Assembly: GCF_014197755.1 (NCBI RefSeq)
Contig: NZ_JACIGE010000004.1
Span: forward strand, 124,001-188,000
Direction: 5' to 3'
Length of the DNA: 64,000 bases
Source: Rhodocyclus tenuis
GTDB taxonomy: Bacteria > Pseudomonadota > Gammaproteobacteria > Burkholderiales > Rhodocyclaceae
Part shown: in pieces, positions 13,708 through 24,628 of the stretch
How the letters are laid out: each line of letters begins with the position of its first letter
How positions within the stretch are numbered: the stretch's first letter is position 1
Notes under the pieces: model-generated
What the model saw: the letters and a program-made list of their open reading frames with translations, nothing else
Told to the model about the DNA's origin: nothing
Databases searched by the model: none
Translations under genes and position numbers: made by a program

Positions 13708-14598
13708 ATGGCGGAAATTACCGCAGGCATGGTGAAGGAACTGCGCGAGAAGACCGACGCGCCGATGATGGAATGCAAGAAGGCCTTGACCGAAGCCGCT
13801 GGCGACATTGTCAAGGCAGAGGAAATCCTGCGCGTCAAGCTCGGTACCAAGGCGAGCAAGGCTGCCAGCCGCGTGACGGCCGAAGGCGTCGTCGCGATCG
13901 TGATCGAAGGCGGCAAGGGCGCCATCGTCGAAGTCAATTGCGAGACCGATTTCGTTGCCAAGAACGACGACTTTCTCAAGCTGTCGCATGACGCCGCCGC
14001 GCTGGTCGTCAGTGCTGCACCGGCCGACGTCGCCGCTCTCGCGGCGCTGCCGCTGGGCGATGGCACGGTCGAGTCGACGCGCTCGGCGCTGGTCGGCAAG
14101 ATCGGCGAGAACGTTTCGATTCGTCGTTTCGTTCGCGTCGAGGCCAAGGGTCAGCTGTTCTCGTACATCCACGGTGGTGCCAAGATCGGCGTGCTGGTTG
14201 ATGTCGTCGGTGGCGACGAGCAACTGGGCAAGGACCTGGCGATGCACATCGCCGCCGGCAAGCCGAAGGCGCTCGACGCCTCGGGTGTTGCCGCCGACCT
14301 GATCGATTCCGAGCGTCGCGTCGCGATCGAAAAGGCCAAGGAAGCGGGCAAGCCGGAAGCGATGATCGAGAAGATCGCCGAAGGCTCGGTGCAGAAGTTC
14401 CTGAAGGAAGTGACGCTGCTCGGCCAGGTCTTCGTCAAGGCCGAAGATGGCAAGCAGACGATCGAACAGCTGCTCAAGGCCAAGGGTGCATCGGTCGCCG
14501 GCTTCACGCTGTTCATCGTCGGCGAAGGCATCGAGAAGAAAGTGACCGACTTCGCCGCCGAAGTGGCCGCCCAGGCTGCCGCTGCTGCTCAGAAGTAG
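13708..14598 (+). CDS. tsf: Translation elongation factor Ts
   Basis: Nucleotide exchange factor that recycles EF-Tu from GDP to GTP form. 296 residues. The N-terminal domain [20 protein letters not shown] and the exchange motif [16 protein letters not shown] are both present. The ATG is preferred over an in-frame GTG 12 bases upstream because AGTGGAGAAG then serves as its ribosome site. It follows rpsB and precedes pyrH in the conserved order. Confidence 0.98.
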   Translation: MAEITAGMVKELREKTDAPMMECKKALTEAAGDIVKAEEILRVKLGTKASKAASRVTAEGVVAIVIEGGKGAIVEVNCETDFVAKNDDFLKLSHDAAALVVSAAPADVAALAALPLGDGTVESTRSALVGKIGENVSIRRFVRVEAKGQLFSYIHGGAKIGVLVDVVGGDEQLGKDLAMHIAAGKPKALDASGVAADLIDSERRVAIEKAKEAGKPEAMIEKIAEGSVQKFLKEVTLLGQVFVKAEDGKQTIEQLLKAKGASVAGFTLFIVGEGIEKKVTDFAAEVAAQAAAAAQK

Positions 14599-14631
14599 GA
14601 ATTCCGCTGCATGACGACGACCGGAGCCAGC

Positions 14632-15348
14632 ATGACCGAGCCAAAGTACAAGCGCATTCTGCTCAAGCTGTCGGGTGAAGCCCTGATGGGCGGCGACGCT
14701 TACGGCATCAATCGCCAGACCATTGCCGAGATCGTTGCCGAGATCAAGGCGGTGGTCGACCTCGGCGTGCAGGTCGGCGTCGTCATCGGTGGCGGCAACA
14801 TCTTTCGTGGTCTGGCGCACGCGTCCAACGGCATGGACCGCGCGCAGGCCGATTACATGGGTATGCTGGCGACGGTGATGAACGGCCTTGCCCTGCAGGA
14901 CGCCATGCGCGCGGCGGGAATCGTCTCGCGCGTGCAGTCGGCGCTGAATATCGAGCAGGTGGTCGAGCCGTACATCCGCGGCAAGGCGATCCGTTACCTC
15001 GAACAGGGCCGCACCGTCATCTTTGCCGCCGGTACCGGCAACCCGTTCTTTACGACGGACACCGCGGCGGCATTGCGCGGTGCTGAAATCGGCGCCGAGA
15101 TCGTGCTCAAGGCGACCAAGGTCGACGGCATCTACTCTGCCGATCCGAAGAAGTTCGCCGATGCGGTTCGCTATGATCGCATCAGCTTCGACGATGCCAT
15201 CGCGCAGAATCTCGCGGTGATGGACGCGACCGCGTTCGCGCTCTGTCGCGACCAGCGCCTGCCGATCAACGTGTTTTCGATCTACAAGCCGGGCGCGCTG
15301 ATGCGCGTCGTTCTCGGTGAGAATGAAGGCACGCTGGTCGTTTGCTGA
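14632..15348 (+). CDS. pyrH: Uridylate kinase
   Basis: UMP kinase of the amino-acid kinase fold, making UDP for pyrimidine nucleotide synthesis. It has [15 protein letters not shown], the GGGNIFRG phosphate loop, and [31 protein letters not shown] (quoted in part, covering the ATP and lid regions). The chosen ATG gives 238 residues, the family norm, with GGAG five bases upstream. An in-frame ATG 21 bases earlier also has a plausible ribosome site, so the start could be 14611. Confidence 0.96.
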   Translation: MTEPKYKRILLKLSGEALMGGDAYGINRQTIAEIVAEIKAVVDLGVQVGVVIGGGNIFRGLAHASNGMDRAQADYMGMLATVMNGLALQDAMRAAGIVSRVQSALNIEQVVEPYIRGKAIRYLEQGRTVIFAAGTGNPFFTTDTAAALRGAEIGAEIVLKATKVDGIYSADPKKFADAVRYDRISFDDAIAQNLAVMDATAFALCRDQRLPINVFSIYKPGALMRVVLGENEGTLVVC

Positions 15349-15358
15349 GGGAGAAAAA

Positions 15359-15919
15359 ATGTCTGTAGCCGAGTTGAAGAAAAGCATCGAACACAAGATG
15401 GGACGCTCTCTCGAGGCGCTCAAGGTCGATCTGGCCAAGGTGCGCACCGGACGTGCCCACACCGGTCTGCTCGATCACGTGCAGGTCGAGTACTACGGTT
15501 CGCTCGTGCCAGTGAATCAGGTGGCCAACATCACCTTGATCGACGCGCGTACGATTGGCGTGCAGGTCTGGGAAAAGCCGATGGCGGGCAAGGTCGAGCG
15601 CGCCATTCGCGATTCCGACCTCGGTCTGAACCCCTCGTCGATGGGCGAGCTGATCCGTGTGCCGATGCCGGCGCTGACCGAGGAGCGTCGTCGCGATCTG
15701 ACCAAGGTGGTCAAGAGCGAAGGCGAGGCAGCCAAGATCGCCTTGCGCAATCTGCGCCGTGATGCCAATACGACGCTCAAGGACCTGCTCAAGGCCAAGG
15801 AAATTTCCGAGGACGACGAACGGCGTGCGCAGGACGACATCCAGAAACTGACCGACCGCTTCGTTGCTGAAGTAGACAAGCAACTGCAGCAAAAAGAAGC
15901 CGAGCTGATGGCGGTCTGA
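15359..15919 (+). CDS. frr: Ribosome recycling factor
   Basis: Works with EF-G to split the post-termination ribosome. The 186-residue length is typical. Signatures are [21 protein letters not shown] near the N-terminus and [20 protein letters not shown] in the three-helix bundle. It starts 10 bases after pyrH with the ribosome site GAGGGAGAAA directly upstream of ATG. The in-frame extension upstream lies inside pyrH. Confidence 0.98.
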   Translation: MSVAELKKSIEHKMGRSLEALKVDLAKVRTGRAHTGLLDHVQVEYYGSLVPVNQVANITLIDARTIGVQVWEKPMAGKVERAIRDSDLGLNPSSMGELIRVPMPALTEERRRDLTKVVKSEGEAAKIALRNLRRDANTTLKDLLKAKEISEDDERRAQDDIQKLTDRFVAEVDKQLQQKEAELMAV

Positions 15920-15944
15920 GCCCGGTTTTACCGGAGCGCCTCTG

Positions 15945-16784
15945 ATGCCGATTTTTCCCAGTTCCACGCAGACGATCCCCGACGCGGGCGCGGTTCCGCG
16001 CCATGTGGCGATCATCATGGACGGCAACGGACGCTGGGCACGTCGGCGCTTTCTTCCGCGCGTCGCCGGCCACCACCGCGGGGTAGAAGCGGTACGCGAG
16101 ACGCTGAAGACCTGCCTTGATCGTGGCATCCGCTATCTGACGCTGTTTGCCTTCAGCTCGGAGAACTGGCGGCGCCCCGAAGAAGAAGTGACGCTGCTCA
16201 TGCAGCTCTTCGTCCGTTCGTTGCGCAATGAGCTGACGCGCATGGAAAAGAACGGCGTTCGCCTGAAGATTGTCGGCGACCTGTCGCGTTTCGATGCCAA
16301 GTTGCAGGCGATGATCGCCGCTGCCGAGGAGCGTACCGCCGGCAACGAACGTCTGACCCTGACGGTGGCCGCCAATTACGGCGGCCGCTGGGACATCCTG
16401 CAGGCGGCCAACCGCCTCGCGCTCGCCCGTCCTGAACGCGTCGGCGCATGGCAGGAAGAAGATCTGGCGCCTTACCTGTCGATGGCTTACGCGCCCGAGC
16501 CCGATCTGTTCATTCGCACCGGTGGCGAGGAGCGGATCAGCAACTTCCTGCTTTGGCAACTCGCCTATTCCGAGTTCTATTTCACCGATACGGTCTGGCC
16601 CGATTTCGACGCGGCTGCGCTGGATGCGGCGATCGCTTCTTACCGCAAGCGCGAGCGACGCTTCGGTCGCACCAGCGAGCAGCTCGGTGGCACCGAGTTG
16701 ACGGCTGCGCAGGCGACTTCGCCCATGGGGTCTGTCGCCGCCGACGGGCAGCAATCGCCCGCAGACGGCCGGCGCTATGCTTAA
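15945..16784 (+). CDS. uppS: Undecaprenyl (isoprenyl) diphosphate synthase
   Basis: Cis-prenyltransferase that extends farnesyl diphosphate to the C55 lipid carrier for peptidoglycan and O-antigen. The catalytic motif [16 protein letters not shown] has its Asp at residue 26. FSSENWRRP and the C-terminal [20 protein letters not shown] motif are present. 279 residues, with an extra Ala/Gly-rich tail of about 30 residues beyond the usual end. It overlaps cdsA by 8 bases, suggesting translational coupling. Confidence 0.96.
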   Translation: MPIFPSSTQTIPDAGAVPRHVAIIMDGNGRWARRRFLPRVAGHHRGVEAVRETLKTCLDRGIRYLTLFAFSSENWRRPEEEVTLLMQLFVRSLRNELTRMEKNGVRLKIVGDLSRFDAKLQAMIAAAEERTAGNERLTLTVAANYGGRWDILQAANRLALARPERVGAWQEEDLAPYLSMAYAPEPDLFIRTGGEERISNFLLWQLAYSEFYFTDTVWPDFDAAALDAAIASYRKRERRFGRTSEQLGGTELTAAQATSPMGSVAADGQQSPADGRRYA

Positions 16785-17616
16785 AACGCGGGTTCTCACC
16801 GCGCTCATCCTCCTCGCCGCCTTCCTGCTGGCCTTGTTCGGCTTGCCGCCGTTCGGCTGGGCGGCCGTGGCAGGGCTGATCGCTGCCGTCGCGGCGTGGG
16901 AGTGGGGGGCCTTGCTGCGCTGGTCAACGCCGGCACGTGCCGCGCTCGGCGCCATCACGCTCATTGTTTGTGACGCGCTGGCCGTGCTGATGCCGGCGCC
17001 GCTGGGGCTCGGCGATCTGTTTCCGCTGTCGCTGGCCTGGTCTTTCGGCAGCTGGTTCTATCAGCCGGCGGCAGCTTTCTGGCTGTTGCTGGTGCCGCTG
17101 TGGCTGTGGCGGCGCTGGCCGCTGCCGGGCGGCGCGCTCGGTCTGGCCGTCGGCGCCGTCGTCATCTTCCCGACCTGGCTTGCCTTGCTGCATTTGCGCC
17201 AGGGCGGTGCCGTTTTCCTGCTGGCGATCATGGCGCTGGTGTGGGTTGCCGATATCGCCGCCTATTTCAGCGGTCGCGCTTTTGGCAAGCACAAGCTGGC
17301 GCCGTCGATCAGTCCCGGCAAGACCTGGGAGGGCGCGATCGGCGCTGGCCTGGCGGTGCTGCTCTACGGCTATCTGCTGTCAGACTATCTGCCGCCGGCC
17401 TTGCGTGATTCCCCATTGCGCCTGATTCTGGTGATGTTCGCCCTGACCGCGGTCAGTGTCGTCGGCGATCTTTTCGAGTCGCTGCTCAAGCGTCATGCGG
17501 GGCTGAAGGACAGCAGCAACATCCTGCCCGGCCATGGCGGCGTTCTTGATCGAATTGATAGCCTGACGTCTACCCTGCCGCTCGTCACCCTGGTCTGGCT
17601 GGCGGCCCAGCTTTGA
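16777..17616 (+). CDS. cdsA: Phosphatidate cytidylyltransferase
   Basis: Integral membrane enzyme that makes CDP-diacylglycerol from phosphatidate and CTP, the branch point for phospholipids. 279 residues, almost all hydrophobic helices. The diagnostic C-terminal signature is split as [15 protein letters not shown] and [20 protein letters not shown] followed by [14 protein letters not shown]. It starts inside the end of uppS. Confidence 0.96.
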   Translation: MLKTRVLTALILLAAFLLALFGLPPFGWAAVAGLIAAVAAWEWGALLRWSTPARAALGAITLIVCDALAVLMPAPLGLGDLFPLSLAWSFGSWFYQPAAAFWLLLVPLWLWRRWPLPGGALGLAVGAVVIFPTWLALLHLRQGGAVFLLAIMALVWVADIAAYFSGRAFGKHKLAPSISPGKTWEGAIGAGLAVLLYGYLLSDYLPPALRDSPLRLILVMFALTAVSVVGDLFESLLKRHAGLKDSSNILPGHGGVLDRIDSLTSTLPLVTLVWLAAQL

Positions 17617-17636
17617 ATCCACCTGCGAGAAGCGTC

Positions 17637-18821
17637 ATGCAGAATCTCACCATTCTCGGTTCCACCGGTTCGATCGGCGTCAGCACGCTTGATGTTGTTC
17701 GCCGCCATCCGCAACGTTATCGTGTGCTGGCGCTCTGTGCGCATCGCCAGGTTGACAAGCTGTTCGCGCAATGCATTGAATTTCAACCGCGTTTCGCGGT
17801 TGTTGCCGATCTCTTGCTGGCTGGGCAGTTGCGCGAGCGGCTGCTGGCTGCCGGTTGTACGACGATGGTGGAGTTTGGCCCGGAGGCGTTGTGCCGCCTC
17901 GCCAGCCTGCCCGAAGTCGATGCGGTGATGGCGGCGATTGTCGGCGCGGCCGGACTCGAGCCGACGCTCGCCGCGGTGCGCGCCGGCAAGAAGGTGCTCC
18001 TCGCCAACAAGGAAGCGCTGGTGATGGCCGGCGCCGTGTTCATCCGCGAAGTGCGCGAAAGCGGCGCGGTACTGCTGCCGATCGATTCGGAGCACAACGC
18101 GATCTTCCAGTCCTTGCCGGCAAACTATCGCGGCGACATGGCCGAGAGCGGCGTCAGCGGTCTGCTGCTGACCGCATCCGGCGGACCCTTCCGGCGTACA
18201 CCGGTGGCTGATCTGGTGCACGTCACGCCCGATCAGGCGTGTGCGCACCCCAAATGGTCAATGGGGCGCAAGATCTCGGTCGATTCGGCGACGATGATGA
18301 ACAAGGGCCTCGAGATGATCGAGGCGCGCTGGCTGTTCAACGTTCCGGCTGACAACATTCAGGTGGTGATCCACCCGCAGAGCGTGATTCATTCGCTGGT
18401 GCAGTATGTCGACGGATCGGTGCTGGCCGAACTCGGTAATCCCGACATGCGCACGCCGATTGCGCACGCGCTGGCGTATCCGGAGCGGATCGCTTCCGGC
18501 GTTGCGCCGCTCGATCTTTTCGCCATTGCGCGCCTCGAATTCGAAGCGCCTGATTTCGAACGTTTCCCCTGCCTGGCGCTGGCCTATCGTGCGCTGAAAG
18601 CCGGCGGCAGCGCGCCAGCAACACTCAATGCCGCCAACGAAGTCGCCGTCGAAGCCTTCCTCGACGGGCGCATCGGCTTCACCGAGATTTCGCGCATCAT
18701 CGCCGGTGTGCTTGAGGCCTTGCCCGCGGTTGACGTGGCGACGCTCGAGTCGGTGCTCGCCGCCGACCGTGCGGCGCGCGCACTGGCACAGACGCTGGTG
18801 GCCGCGGCCGTAGTGGCGTGA
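17637..18821 (+). CDS. dxr: 1-deoxy-D-xylulose 5-phosphate reductoisomerase
   Basis: NADPH-dependent first committed step of the MEP isoprenoid pathway, which supplies the substrate used by uppS two genes upstream. 394 residues. The NADPH loop is [14 protein letters not shown] at the N-terminus. [12 protein letters not shown] and [13 protein letters not shown] carry substrate and metal ligands, and [11 protein letters not shown] the flexible loop. The ATG with GAGAAG upstream is preferred to an in-frame TTG at 17613 that overlaps the cdsA stop. It overlaps rseP by four bases. Confidence 0.97.
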   Translation: MQNLTILGSTGSIGVSTLDVVRRHPQRYRVLALCAHRQVDKLFAQCIEFQPRFAVVADLLLAGQLRERLLAAGCTTMVEFGPEALCRLASLPEVDAVMAAIVGAAGLEPTLAAVRAGKKVLLANKEALVMAGAVFIREVRESGAVLLPIDSEHNAIFQSLPANYRGDMAESGVSGLLLTASGGPFRRTPVADLVHVTPDQACAHPKWSMGRKISVDSATMMNKGLEMIEARWLFNVPADNIQVVIHPQSVIHSLVQYVDGSVLAELGNPDMRTPIAHALAYPERIASGVAPLDLFAIARLEFEAPDFERFPCLALAYRALKAGGSAPATLNAANEVAVEAFLDGRIGFTEISRIIAGVLEALPAVDVATLESVLAADRAARALAQTLVAAAVVA

Positions 18822-20185
18822 GCAACCTGCTGACGACGCTGGCAGCCTTTCTGCTGGCGATCGGTCTGCTGGTCGTCGTCCACGAGTTCGGCCACTACTT
18901 CGTCGCACGCCGGCTCGGCGTCAAGGTTCTCAGCTTCTCGCTCGGCTTCGGCAAACCGCTGTGGTCGCGGCGCTGGGGCGCTGACCGGACAGAGTGGGTC
19001 ATTGCCGCGCTGCCGCTCGGTGGTTTCGTGCGCATGCTCGACGAGCGCGAGGGTGAGGTCGACCCGGGCGAGCGCCATCGTGCCTTCAACCGGCAGTCGC
19101 CATGGCGGCGCATGGCGATTGTCGTTGCCGGCCCGGCGGCCAATTTCCTGCTCGCCATCCTGCTTTACTGGGGAGTATTTGCCACGGGCGTCGAGGAGCC
19201 GCGTGCCTGGCTCGGCACGCCGCCGGCGGCCAGTGCCGCCGCCGATGCCGGCGTGCGCGCCGGCGAACGCGTACTCAAGGTCGGCGATGTGGCGGTCGAT
19301 ACCTGGCAGGATGTGCGCTGGTCGATGTTGCAGCAATCGCTTGAGCGCGACAGTGTCGATCTGGAAGTCATCGACGAGCACGCGCGGATCTCGATCCGGC
19401 GCATTGATATGCTGGTGGTGCGCGAAGCCGGTTGGGAGGGCGATCCGCTCGGGCGCGTCGGCCTGATGCTCGGGCATCCGCGCACGCCGCCGGTACTCGG
19501 CAAGGTCGCAGGCAACAGCGCGGCGGCAAAGGCTGGATTGCTCGCCGGCGATCTCATTGTCGCAGTCGACGGCCAGCCGCTTGACGACTGGTCCGAGCTG
19601 GTGAATGTCATTCGCGCGGCACCCGGACGCACCTTAAGGCTTGATTTCCGCCGTGACGGCGTGCCTCTCGCCACTTCGGTGACGATTGCCAGCGAAACAC
19701 GCAATGGCAAGGAAATCGGTCGCATCGGCGTCAACGTGCTGAGCGACGGAGCGGAAAAGGACGCCTGGCTGACGACCGTCCGCTATCCGCCAGCCATTGC
19801 GCTCGGTAAGGCAGTCATGGAAACCTGGGAGAAATCGGTTTTCAGCCTAGTCATGATGGGACGCATGCTGACCGGCGACGTTTCCTGGCGCAATCTCAGC
19901 GGGCCGGTGACCATCGCCAACTACGCCGGGCAATCGGCGAGGCTCGGCATCGACTATTACGTCCGCTTTCTGGCGCTGGTGAGCCTCAGTCTCGGCGTGC
20001 TCAACCTGCTGCCCATCCCGATATTGGACGGTGGGCATTTGTTGTATTATCTTGCGGAACTTATCAGGCGGGCGCCGGCTTCCGAACGCGCCACGGAAAT
20101 CGGGCAGCGCATCGGCATCGCCTTGATGTTTCTGCTCATGGTGTTCGCCTTCTACAACGACATTTCCCGACTGGTTTCCGGCTGA
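18818..20185 (+). CDS. rseP: Site-2 zinc metalloprotease RseP
   Basis: Inner-membrane protease that makes the second cut in an anti-sigma factor during envelope stress signalling and clears leftover signal peptides. HEFGH at residues 22-26 holds the zinc ligands and catalytic Glu. The third ligand motif is [17 protein letters not shown] near 400. The middle has two PDZ-like repeats ([22 protein letters not shown] begins the second, quoted in part). Starts at GTG in a GTGA overlap with dxr and ends five bases before bamA, so envelope protease and outer-membrane assembly factor are coupled. Confidence 0.96.
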   Translation: MSNLLTTLAAFLLAIGLLVVVHEFGHYFVARRLGVKVLSFSLGFGKPLWSRRWGADRTEWVIAALPLGGFVRMLDEREGEVDPGERHRAFNRQSPWRRMAIVVAGPAANFLLAILLYWGVFATGVEEPRAWLGTPPAASAAADAGVRAGERVLKVGDVAVDTWQDVRWSMLQQSLERDSVDLEVIDEHARISIRRIDMLVVREAGWEGDPLGRVGLMLGHPRTPPVLGKVAGNSAAAKAGLLAGDLIVAVDGQPLDDWSELVNVIRAAPGRTLRLDFRRDGVPLATSVTIASETRNGKEIGRIGVNVLSDGAEKDAWLTTVRYPPAIALGKAVMETWEKSVFSLVMMGRMLTGDVSWRNLSGPVTIANYAGQSARLGIDYYVRFLALVSLSLGVLNLLPIPILDGGHLLYYLAELIRRAPASERATEIGQRIGIALMFLLMVFAFYNDISRLVSG

Positions 20186-20190
20186 CCCCT

Positions 20191-22512
20191 ATGAAGAAAA
20201 ACCTGCTTGCAGGTCTGATCGCTGCTGTTTTCGCCTCCGGCGCTTCCGCCTTCGAGGCCTTCACCGTCAAGGACATTCGCGTCGAGGGGATTCAGCGTAC
20301 CGAAGCCGGGACGGTATTCAGTTATCTTCCGGTCAAGGTCGGCGAAACAATGACCGATGAGAAGGCGGCGCAGGCAATCAAGGCGCTTTTTGCCACCGGC
20401 TTCTTCAAGGATGTGCGGCTCGAAATCGACAACGATGTGATCATCGTCCTGCTCGAAGAACGACCCGCGATCGCGCAGATCGACTTTGTCGGCCTCAAGG
20501 AATTCGACAAGGATCAGCTAAAGAAGGGGCTCAAGGACGTCGGCATCGCCGAGTCGCGCATCTTCGACCGTGCCACGCTGGAGAAGGCCGAGCAGGAACT
20601 GAAACGGCAGTACCTGTCGCGAGGCAAGTACAGCGTCGCCATCACGACGACCGTGACGCCGCTCGAACGCAACCGGGTGTCGATCAATTTCGGCATTGAC
20701 GAAGGCGAGGCGGCGAAGATCAAGGAAATCAATATCGTCGGTGCCAAAGCCTTCCGCGACAAGGAACTCCTTGAGATCTTCCAGCTGCAGCCGCCGAACT
20801 GGATCAGTTGGTACACCAAGAACGATCAGTATTCGAAGCAGAAGCTTTCTGCTGACCTGGAGGCCTTGCGTTCCTTCTATCTGAATCGCGGCTACCTCGA
20901 ATTCAATATCGAGTCGACTCAGGTGTCGATCAGTCCGGACAAGAAGGATATCTACATCACGGTCAGCCTGAGCGAGGGCGATCGTTACGTCGTCTCTTCG
21001 GTCAAGCTCGCCGGTGACCTGCTGCTGCCCGAAGCCGATTTCCGCAAAGCCATGCGGGTCAAGCCGGGCGATGTTTTCTCGCGCGAAAAGCTCAACGAGA
21101 GCACCAAGGCAATTTCAGACCGGCTCGGCGCGCTCGGCTACGCCTTCGCCAACGTCAACGCTGCGCCGGAAGTGGACAAGGAGAAGCGCCAGGTGGCGTT
21201 TACCATCTTTGTCGATCCGGGCAAGCGCGCTTACGTCCGCCGCATCAACGTCGTCGGCAACACCAAAACGCGTGATGAGGTTGTCCGTCAGGAAATGCGC
21301 CAGATGGAAGGCGCCTGGTACGACGCCGACCGCGTCACGCTGTCGCGTCAGCGGATCGACAAGACCAACTACTTCAGCGAGGTCAGCGTTGAGACACCGC
21401 CGGTGCCGGGAACGACCGACCAGGTCGATGTCAACGTCAAGGTGGCTGAAAAATCGACCGGCAACATCTCGCTGGGTGCCGGTTTCGGTAGCGGTCAGGG
21501 CCTGATCCTGTCCGGGTCGATTGCCCAGGCCAACCTCTTCGGCAGCGGCAAGTTCGTTTCGGTGCAGCTCAACACCAGCAAGATTTACCGGACGATCGGG
21601 CTCTCCTACACCAATCCCTACTTTACCGTCGATGGTATCAGTCAGGGCTTCGACGTTTATCACCGGACGATGACGCCGTCGTCGAGCTACAGCTATCTGA
21701 CCTACAAGACGCAATCGACCGGCGGTGGTATCCGCTTTGGCTATCCGATCGCCGAGAAGGAGTCGCTGAGCTTCGGTCTGGGCATCGACAGCACGACGGT
21801 AACGGTCTTTCCGGACGTCGCCGCAAACAATGGTACGGTTGTCCCGGCGCGCTACCAGAAGTTCGTCAACGATTACGGCGACGGGACGAGCGCGACGAAC
21901 ATGACCCTGCCGGCAACCGTGAGCTGGGCTGCTGATAGCAAGGACAGCGCCATCTATCCGACCAGTGGCGGCGTCCGCCGCGCCGGTCTTGAAGTGGCGA
22001 TTCCCGGTGGTTCACTGAAGTACTACCGGGCGACCGCGCAAATTCAGCAGTATTTCCCGATCAACAAGAGCCTGACGCTGATGCTCAACGGCGAACTTGG
22101 CTATGCCGATGCCTTCGGTGGCAAGGACATGCCGTTCTACAAACGCTTCTACGCCGGTGGTGTCGGGTCGGTTCGTGGTTACGATACGGCCAGCCTGGGG
22201 CCGGTAGACACGACGGCGACCGATCAGCGCCTCGGCGGCAATACGCGGGCGGTGTTCAACGCCGAACTGCTGTTCCCCATACCGGGCTTCGGTGTCGACA
22301 AGTCGGTGCGCGTCGGGACCTTCTTCGACGCGGGGCAGGTCTGGGACAAGGACGACCAGAAGGCGCTCAGTGATTTGCGCGCCTCGGCGGGTCTTGCCGC
22401 AGTGTGGACTTCACCCTTCGGTCCGCTCAAATTCAGCATTGCCCAGCCTTTCAACACCAAGGAAGGTGATAAACTTCAACGCTTCCAGTTCCAGATGGGA
22501 ACTACCTTTTAA
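20191..22512 (+). CDS. bamA: Outer membrane assembly factor BamA
   Basis: Central Omp85 subunit of the BAM complex that folds beta-barrels into the outer membrane. 773 residues. A signal peptide ends at SGASA (residue 20), five POTRA domains fill about 21-420, and the C-terminal 16-strand barrel includes the conserved loop-6 motif VRGYD near 660 and the terminal phenylalanine (QFQMGTTF). No strong ribosome site is visible before the ATG, so translation may depend on coupling to rseP, which ends five bases upstream. Confidence 0.98.
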   Translation: MKKNLLAGLIAAVFASGASAFEAFTVKDIRVEGIQRTEAGTVFSYLPVKVGETMTDEKAAQAIKALFATGFFKDVRLEIDNDVIIVLLEERPAIAQIDFVGLKEFDKDQLKKGLKDVGIAESRIFDRATLEKAEQELKRQYLSRGKYSVAITTTVTPLERNRVSINFGIDEGEAAKIKEINIVGAKAFRDKELLEIFQLQPPNWISWYTKNDQYSKQKLSADLEALRSFYLNRGYLEFNIESTQVSISPDKKDIYITVSLSEGDRYVVSSVKLAGDLLLPEADFRKAMRVKPGDVFSREKLNESTKAISDRLGALGYAFANVNAAPEVDKEKRQVAFTIFVDPGKRAYVRRINVVGNTKTRDEVVRQEMRQMEGAWYDADRVTLSRQRIDKTNYFSEVSVETPPVPGTTDQVDVNVKVAEKSTGNISLGAGFGSGQGLILSGSIAQANLFGSGKFVSVQLNTSKIYRTIGLSYTNPYFTVDGISQGFDVYHRTMTPSSSYSYLTYKTQSTGGGIRFGYPIAEKESLSFGLGIDSTTVTVFPDVAANNGTVVPARYQKFVNDYGDGTSATNMTLPATVSWAADSKDSAIYPTSGGVRRAGLEVAIPGGSLKYYRATAQIQQYFPINKSLTLMLNGELGYADAFGGKDMPFYKRFYAGGVGSVRGYDTASLGPVDTTATDQRLGGNTRAVFNAELLFPIPGFGVDKSVRVGTFFDAGQVWDKDDQKALSDLRASAGLAAVWTSPFGPLKFSIAQPFNTKEGDKLQRFQFQMGTTF

Positions 22513-22526
22513 TCGGGAGAAACAGC

Positions 22527-23054
22527 TTGAACAAGAAGATTTCCACGTTGCTGCTGGCCCTGTCGGTGTCGCTGCCGGCAATGCTGCCTGTTTCGTCTGC
22601 ATCGGCGTCGGAACTCAAGCTCGGCTACGTGAACACCCAGCGCATCTTTCGCGATGCACCGGCCGCGGTGAAGGCAGCGAAGAAGATCGAGCAGGAATTT
22701 TCCAAGCGCGATCAAGATCTGCAGCGACTGGCCAAGCAGTTGCAGTCGATGCAGGAAGGGCTTGAGAAGAACGCGGTAACGATGGCCGACTCCGAGCGCC
22801 GCGGCAAGGAAAAGGAACTCAACGAACTGTCGCGCGAATTCCAGCGCAAGCAGCGCGAGTTCCGTGAAGACCTCAACCTGCGTCAGAACGAAGAAAACGC
22901 CGCGATCATCGAGAAAGCCAACAAGGCCATCAAGCAGATCGCCGAGAGCGAGAAGTTCGACCTGATCCTGCAGGACGTCGTCTGGGTCAATCCGCGTCTG
23001 GATGTCACCGACAAGGTGATCAAGGCGCTGTCCGAAAACAAGGATGCCAAGTAG
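22527..23054 (+). CDS. skp: Periplasmic chaperone Skp (OmpH family)
   Basis: Trimeric periplasmic chaperone that holds unfolded outer-membrane proteins for BamA. 175 residues: signal peptide ending near SSASAS, then ELKLGYVNTQRIFRDAP typical of OmpH, then a long charged coiled coil (about 45-150). It appears to start with TTG, supported by GGGAGAAACAGC just upstream and by the start of the signal peptide MNKKISTLLLAL. It follows bamA by 14 bases, its natural partner. Confidence 0.95.
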   Translation: MNKKISTLLLALSVSLPAMLPVSSASASELKLGYVNTQRIFRDAPAAVKAAKKIEQEFSKRDQDLQRLAKQLQSMQEGLEKNAVTMADSERRGKEKELNELSREFQRKQREFREDLNLRQNEENAAIIEKANKAIKQIAESEKFDLILQDVVWVNPRLDVTDKVIKALSENKDAK

Positions 23055-23059
23055 TAGGC

Positions 23060-24124
23060 GTGTCGGTGCAAGCAGGAGTGCGTCTTGACGAAATCGTCGC
23101 TCGTCTTGGTGGAACACTGGCTGGCGACGGTTCGATCATAGTCAGCCAGGTCGCGACGCTGGCGTCTGCCGGTCCCGGGCAGATCGCCTTTCTGGTCAAT
23201 CCCAAGTATCGGCAGCAACTGCAGACAACGCGCGCCGCGGCGGTGATCCTGTCGCCGCAGTTCGCCGATGCAACTGATCTGCCGCGACTGATTCACCCGA
23301 ATCCCTACGCATGCTATGCACGCGTCGTTGGCTTGCTCAATCCCCAGCCGGCTCGGCCGACCGGTGCGCACGCCTCGGCGGTGGTGCATTCGCCGCTGCC
23401 GGCATCGGTGAGCGTTGGCGAGAACGCGGTGGTCGGCAGTGCTGTCGTTCTCGGCGAAAACGTCGTCATCCATGCGGGCTGCGTCATCGGCGACGGTGTT
23501 GCCATCGGCGACGACTCGGTTCTCTATCCGAACGTCGTGATTTACCACGACTGTCAGATCGGCCGGCGCGCGGTCATCCAGGCCGGCGCGGTGATTGGTG
23601 GCGACGGTTTCGGTTTTGCCCGAGAGGGCGAGCGCTGGCTGAAGATTCCGCAGATCGGTCGCGTCATCATCGGCGACGATGTCGAGGTTGGCGCCAATAC
23701 CTCGATCGACCGCGGCGCGCTCGACGACACGGTGATCGGCGACGGTGTCAAGCTCGACAACCAGATCCAGATCGCGCACAACGTAGTCATCGGCGAGAAC
23801 TCGGCGATGGCCGGCTGCGTCGGTATCGCCGGCAGCACCAAGATCGGCCGGCGCTGTACCGTCGGCGGCGCCGGGATGATCATCGGCCATCTGGAACTGG
23901 CCGACGACACGCACGTGTCGGCGGGATCGCTGGTCAGCAAGAGCTTGCGCAAGCCCGGCCAGTACACCTCGATCTATCCGCTCGAAGCACACGCCGACTG
24001 GCTGCACAATGCCGCGCAGATCCGTCGGCTGGGCGCGCTGGCCGAGCGCGTCGCCGAACTCGAAAAAGCCCTGGCGCGCGTCAGCGCCTCGTCGCCTGGC
24101 AGCGACGCCGGCCAATCCGAATAA
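23060..24124 (+). CDS. lpxD: UDP-3-O-(3-hydroxyacyl)glucosamine N-acyltransferase
   Basis: Third step of lipid A synthesis, adding an N-linked hydroxyacyl chain. 354 residues. The N-terminal uridine-binding domain is followed by left-handed beta-helix hexapeptide repeats (many I-G-x-x-x-V turns) and a C-terminal helix. The catalytic His region is NQIQIAHNVVIGENSAMAG. It starts at GTG five bases after skp. Confidence 0.97.
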   Translation: MSVQAGVRLDEIVARLGGTLAGDGSIIVSQVATLASAGPGQIAFLVNPKYRQQLQTTRAAAVILSPQFADATDLPRLIHPNPYACYARVVGLLNPQPARPTGAHASAVVHSPLPASVSVGENAVVGSAVVLGENVVIHAGCVIGDGVAIGDDSVLYPNVVIYHDCQIGRRAVIQAGAVIGGDGFGFAREGERWLKIPQIGRVIIGDDVEVGANTSIDRGALDDTVIGDGVKLDNQIQIAHNVVIGENSAMAGCVGIAGSTKIGRRCTVGGAGMIIGHLELADDTHVSAGSLVSKSLRKPGQYTSIYPLEAHADWLHNAAQIRRLGALAERVAELEKALARVSASSPGSDAGQSE

Positions 24125-24174
24125 TTCCCGAAGAATAAGTGCGGGCCGCCGCCCGCAACATTGGAGATACCCGC

Positions 24175-24621
24175 TTGAGCTCAATGGAAATCAAGGAAAT
24201 CCTCGAACATCTGCCGCACCGCTATCCTTTCCTGCTGGTCGATCGGGTGGTCGAGTGCGTTCCGGGTGAGCGCATTCACGCCTACAAGAACGTGAGCATC
24301 AACGAACCCTTCTTCGTTGGCCACTTCCCGCACCATCCGGTGATGCCGGGAGTGCTGATCATGGAAGCGCTGGCGCAGGCGGCGGGCATCCTGTCGTTCA
24401 AGACGATGGGCAGCAAGCCCGATAACAATTCGGTCTTCTACTTTGTCGGCATCGATGGCGCGCGTTTCAAGAAGCCGGTCAGCGCTGGCGACCGTGTCGA
24501 CCTGCATGTCGAGATCGTTCGCCAGATGCGTGGCATCTGGAAGTATCGGGCTGTCGCCAAGGTGGATGGACAGGTCGTCGCCGAAGCTGAACTGATGTGC
24601 GCGCAACGCGATGTGGTGTGA
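24175..24621 (+). CDS. fabZ: 3-hydroxyacyl-ACP dehydratase FabZ
   Basis: Dehydrates beta-hydroxyacyl-ACP in fatty acid elongation and competes with LpxA/LpxD for hydroxyacyl chains. 148 residues. The hot-dog fold has [14 protein letters not shown] and the active-site segment [20 protein letters not shown] with catalytic His and Glu. I chose TTG at 24175 because GGAGA lies at proper distance; the ATG nine bases later ([10 protein letters not shown]) would be 14 bases from that ribosome site. A longer in-frame upstream extension has no family similarity. Confidence 0.95.
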   Translation: MSSMEIKEILEHLPHRYPFLLVDRVVECVPGERIHAYKNVSINEPFFVGHFPHHPVMPGVLIMEALAQAAGILSFKTMGSKPDNNSVFYFVGIDGARFKKPVSAGDRVDLHVEIVRQMRGIWKYRAVAKVDGQVVAEAELMCAQRDVV

Positions 24622-24628
24622 GGACAGC

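Noticed and set aside
13441-15462. 673-codon open frame antisense to tsf and pyrH
   Set aside because: Runs across two conserved genes and their spacers; an artefact of GC-rich coding DNA.
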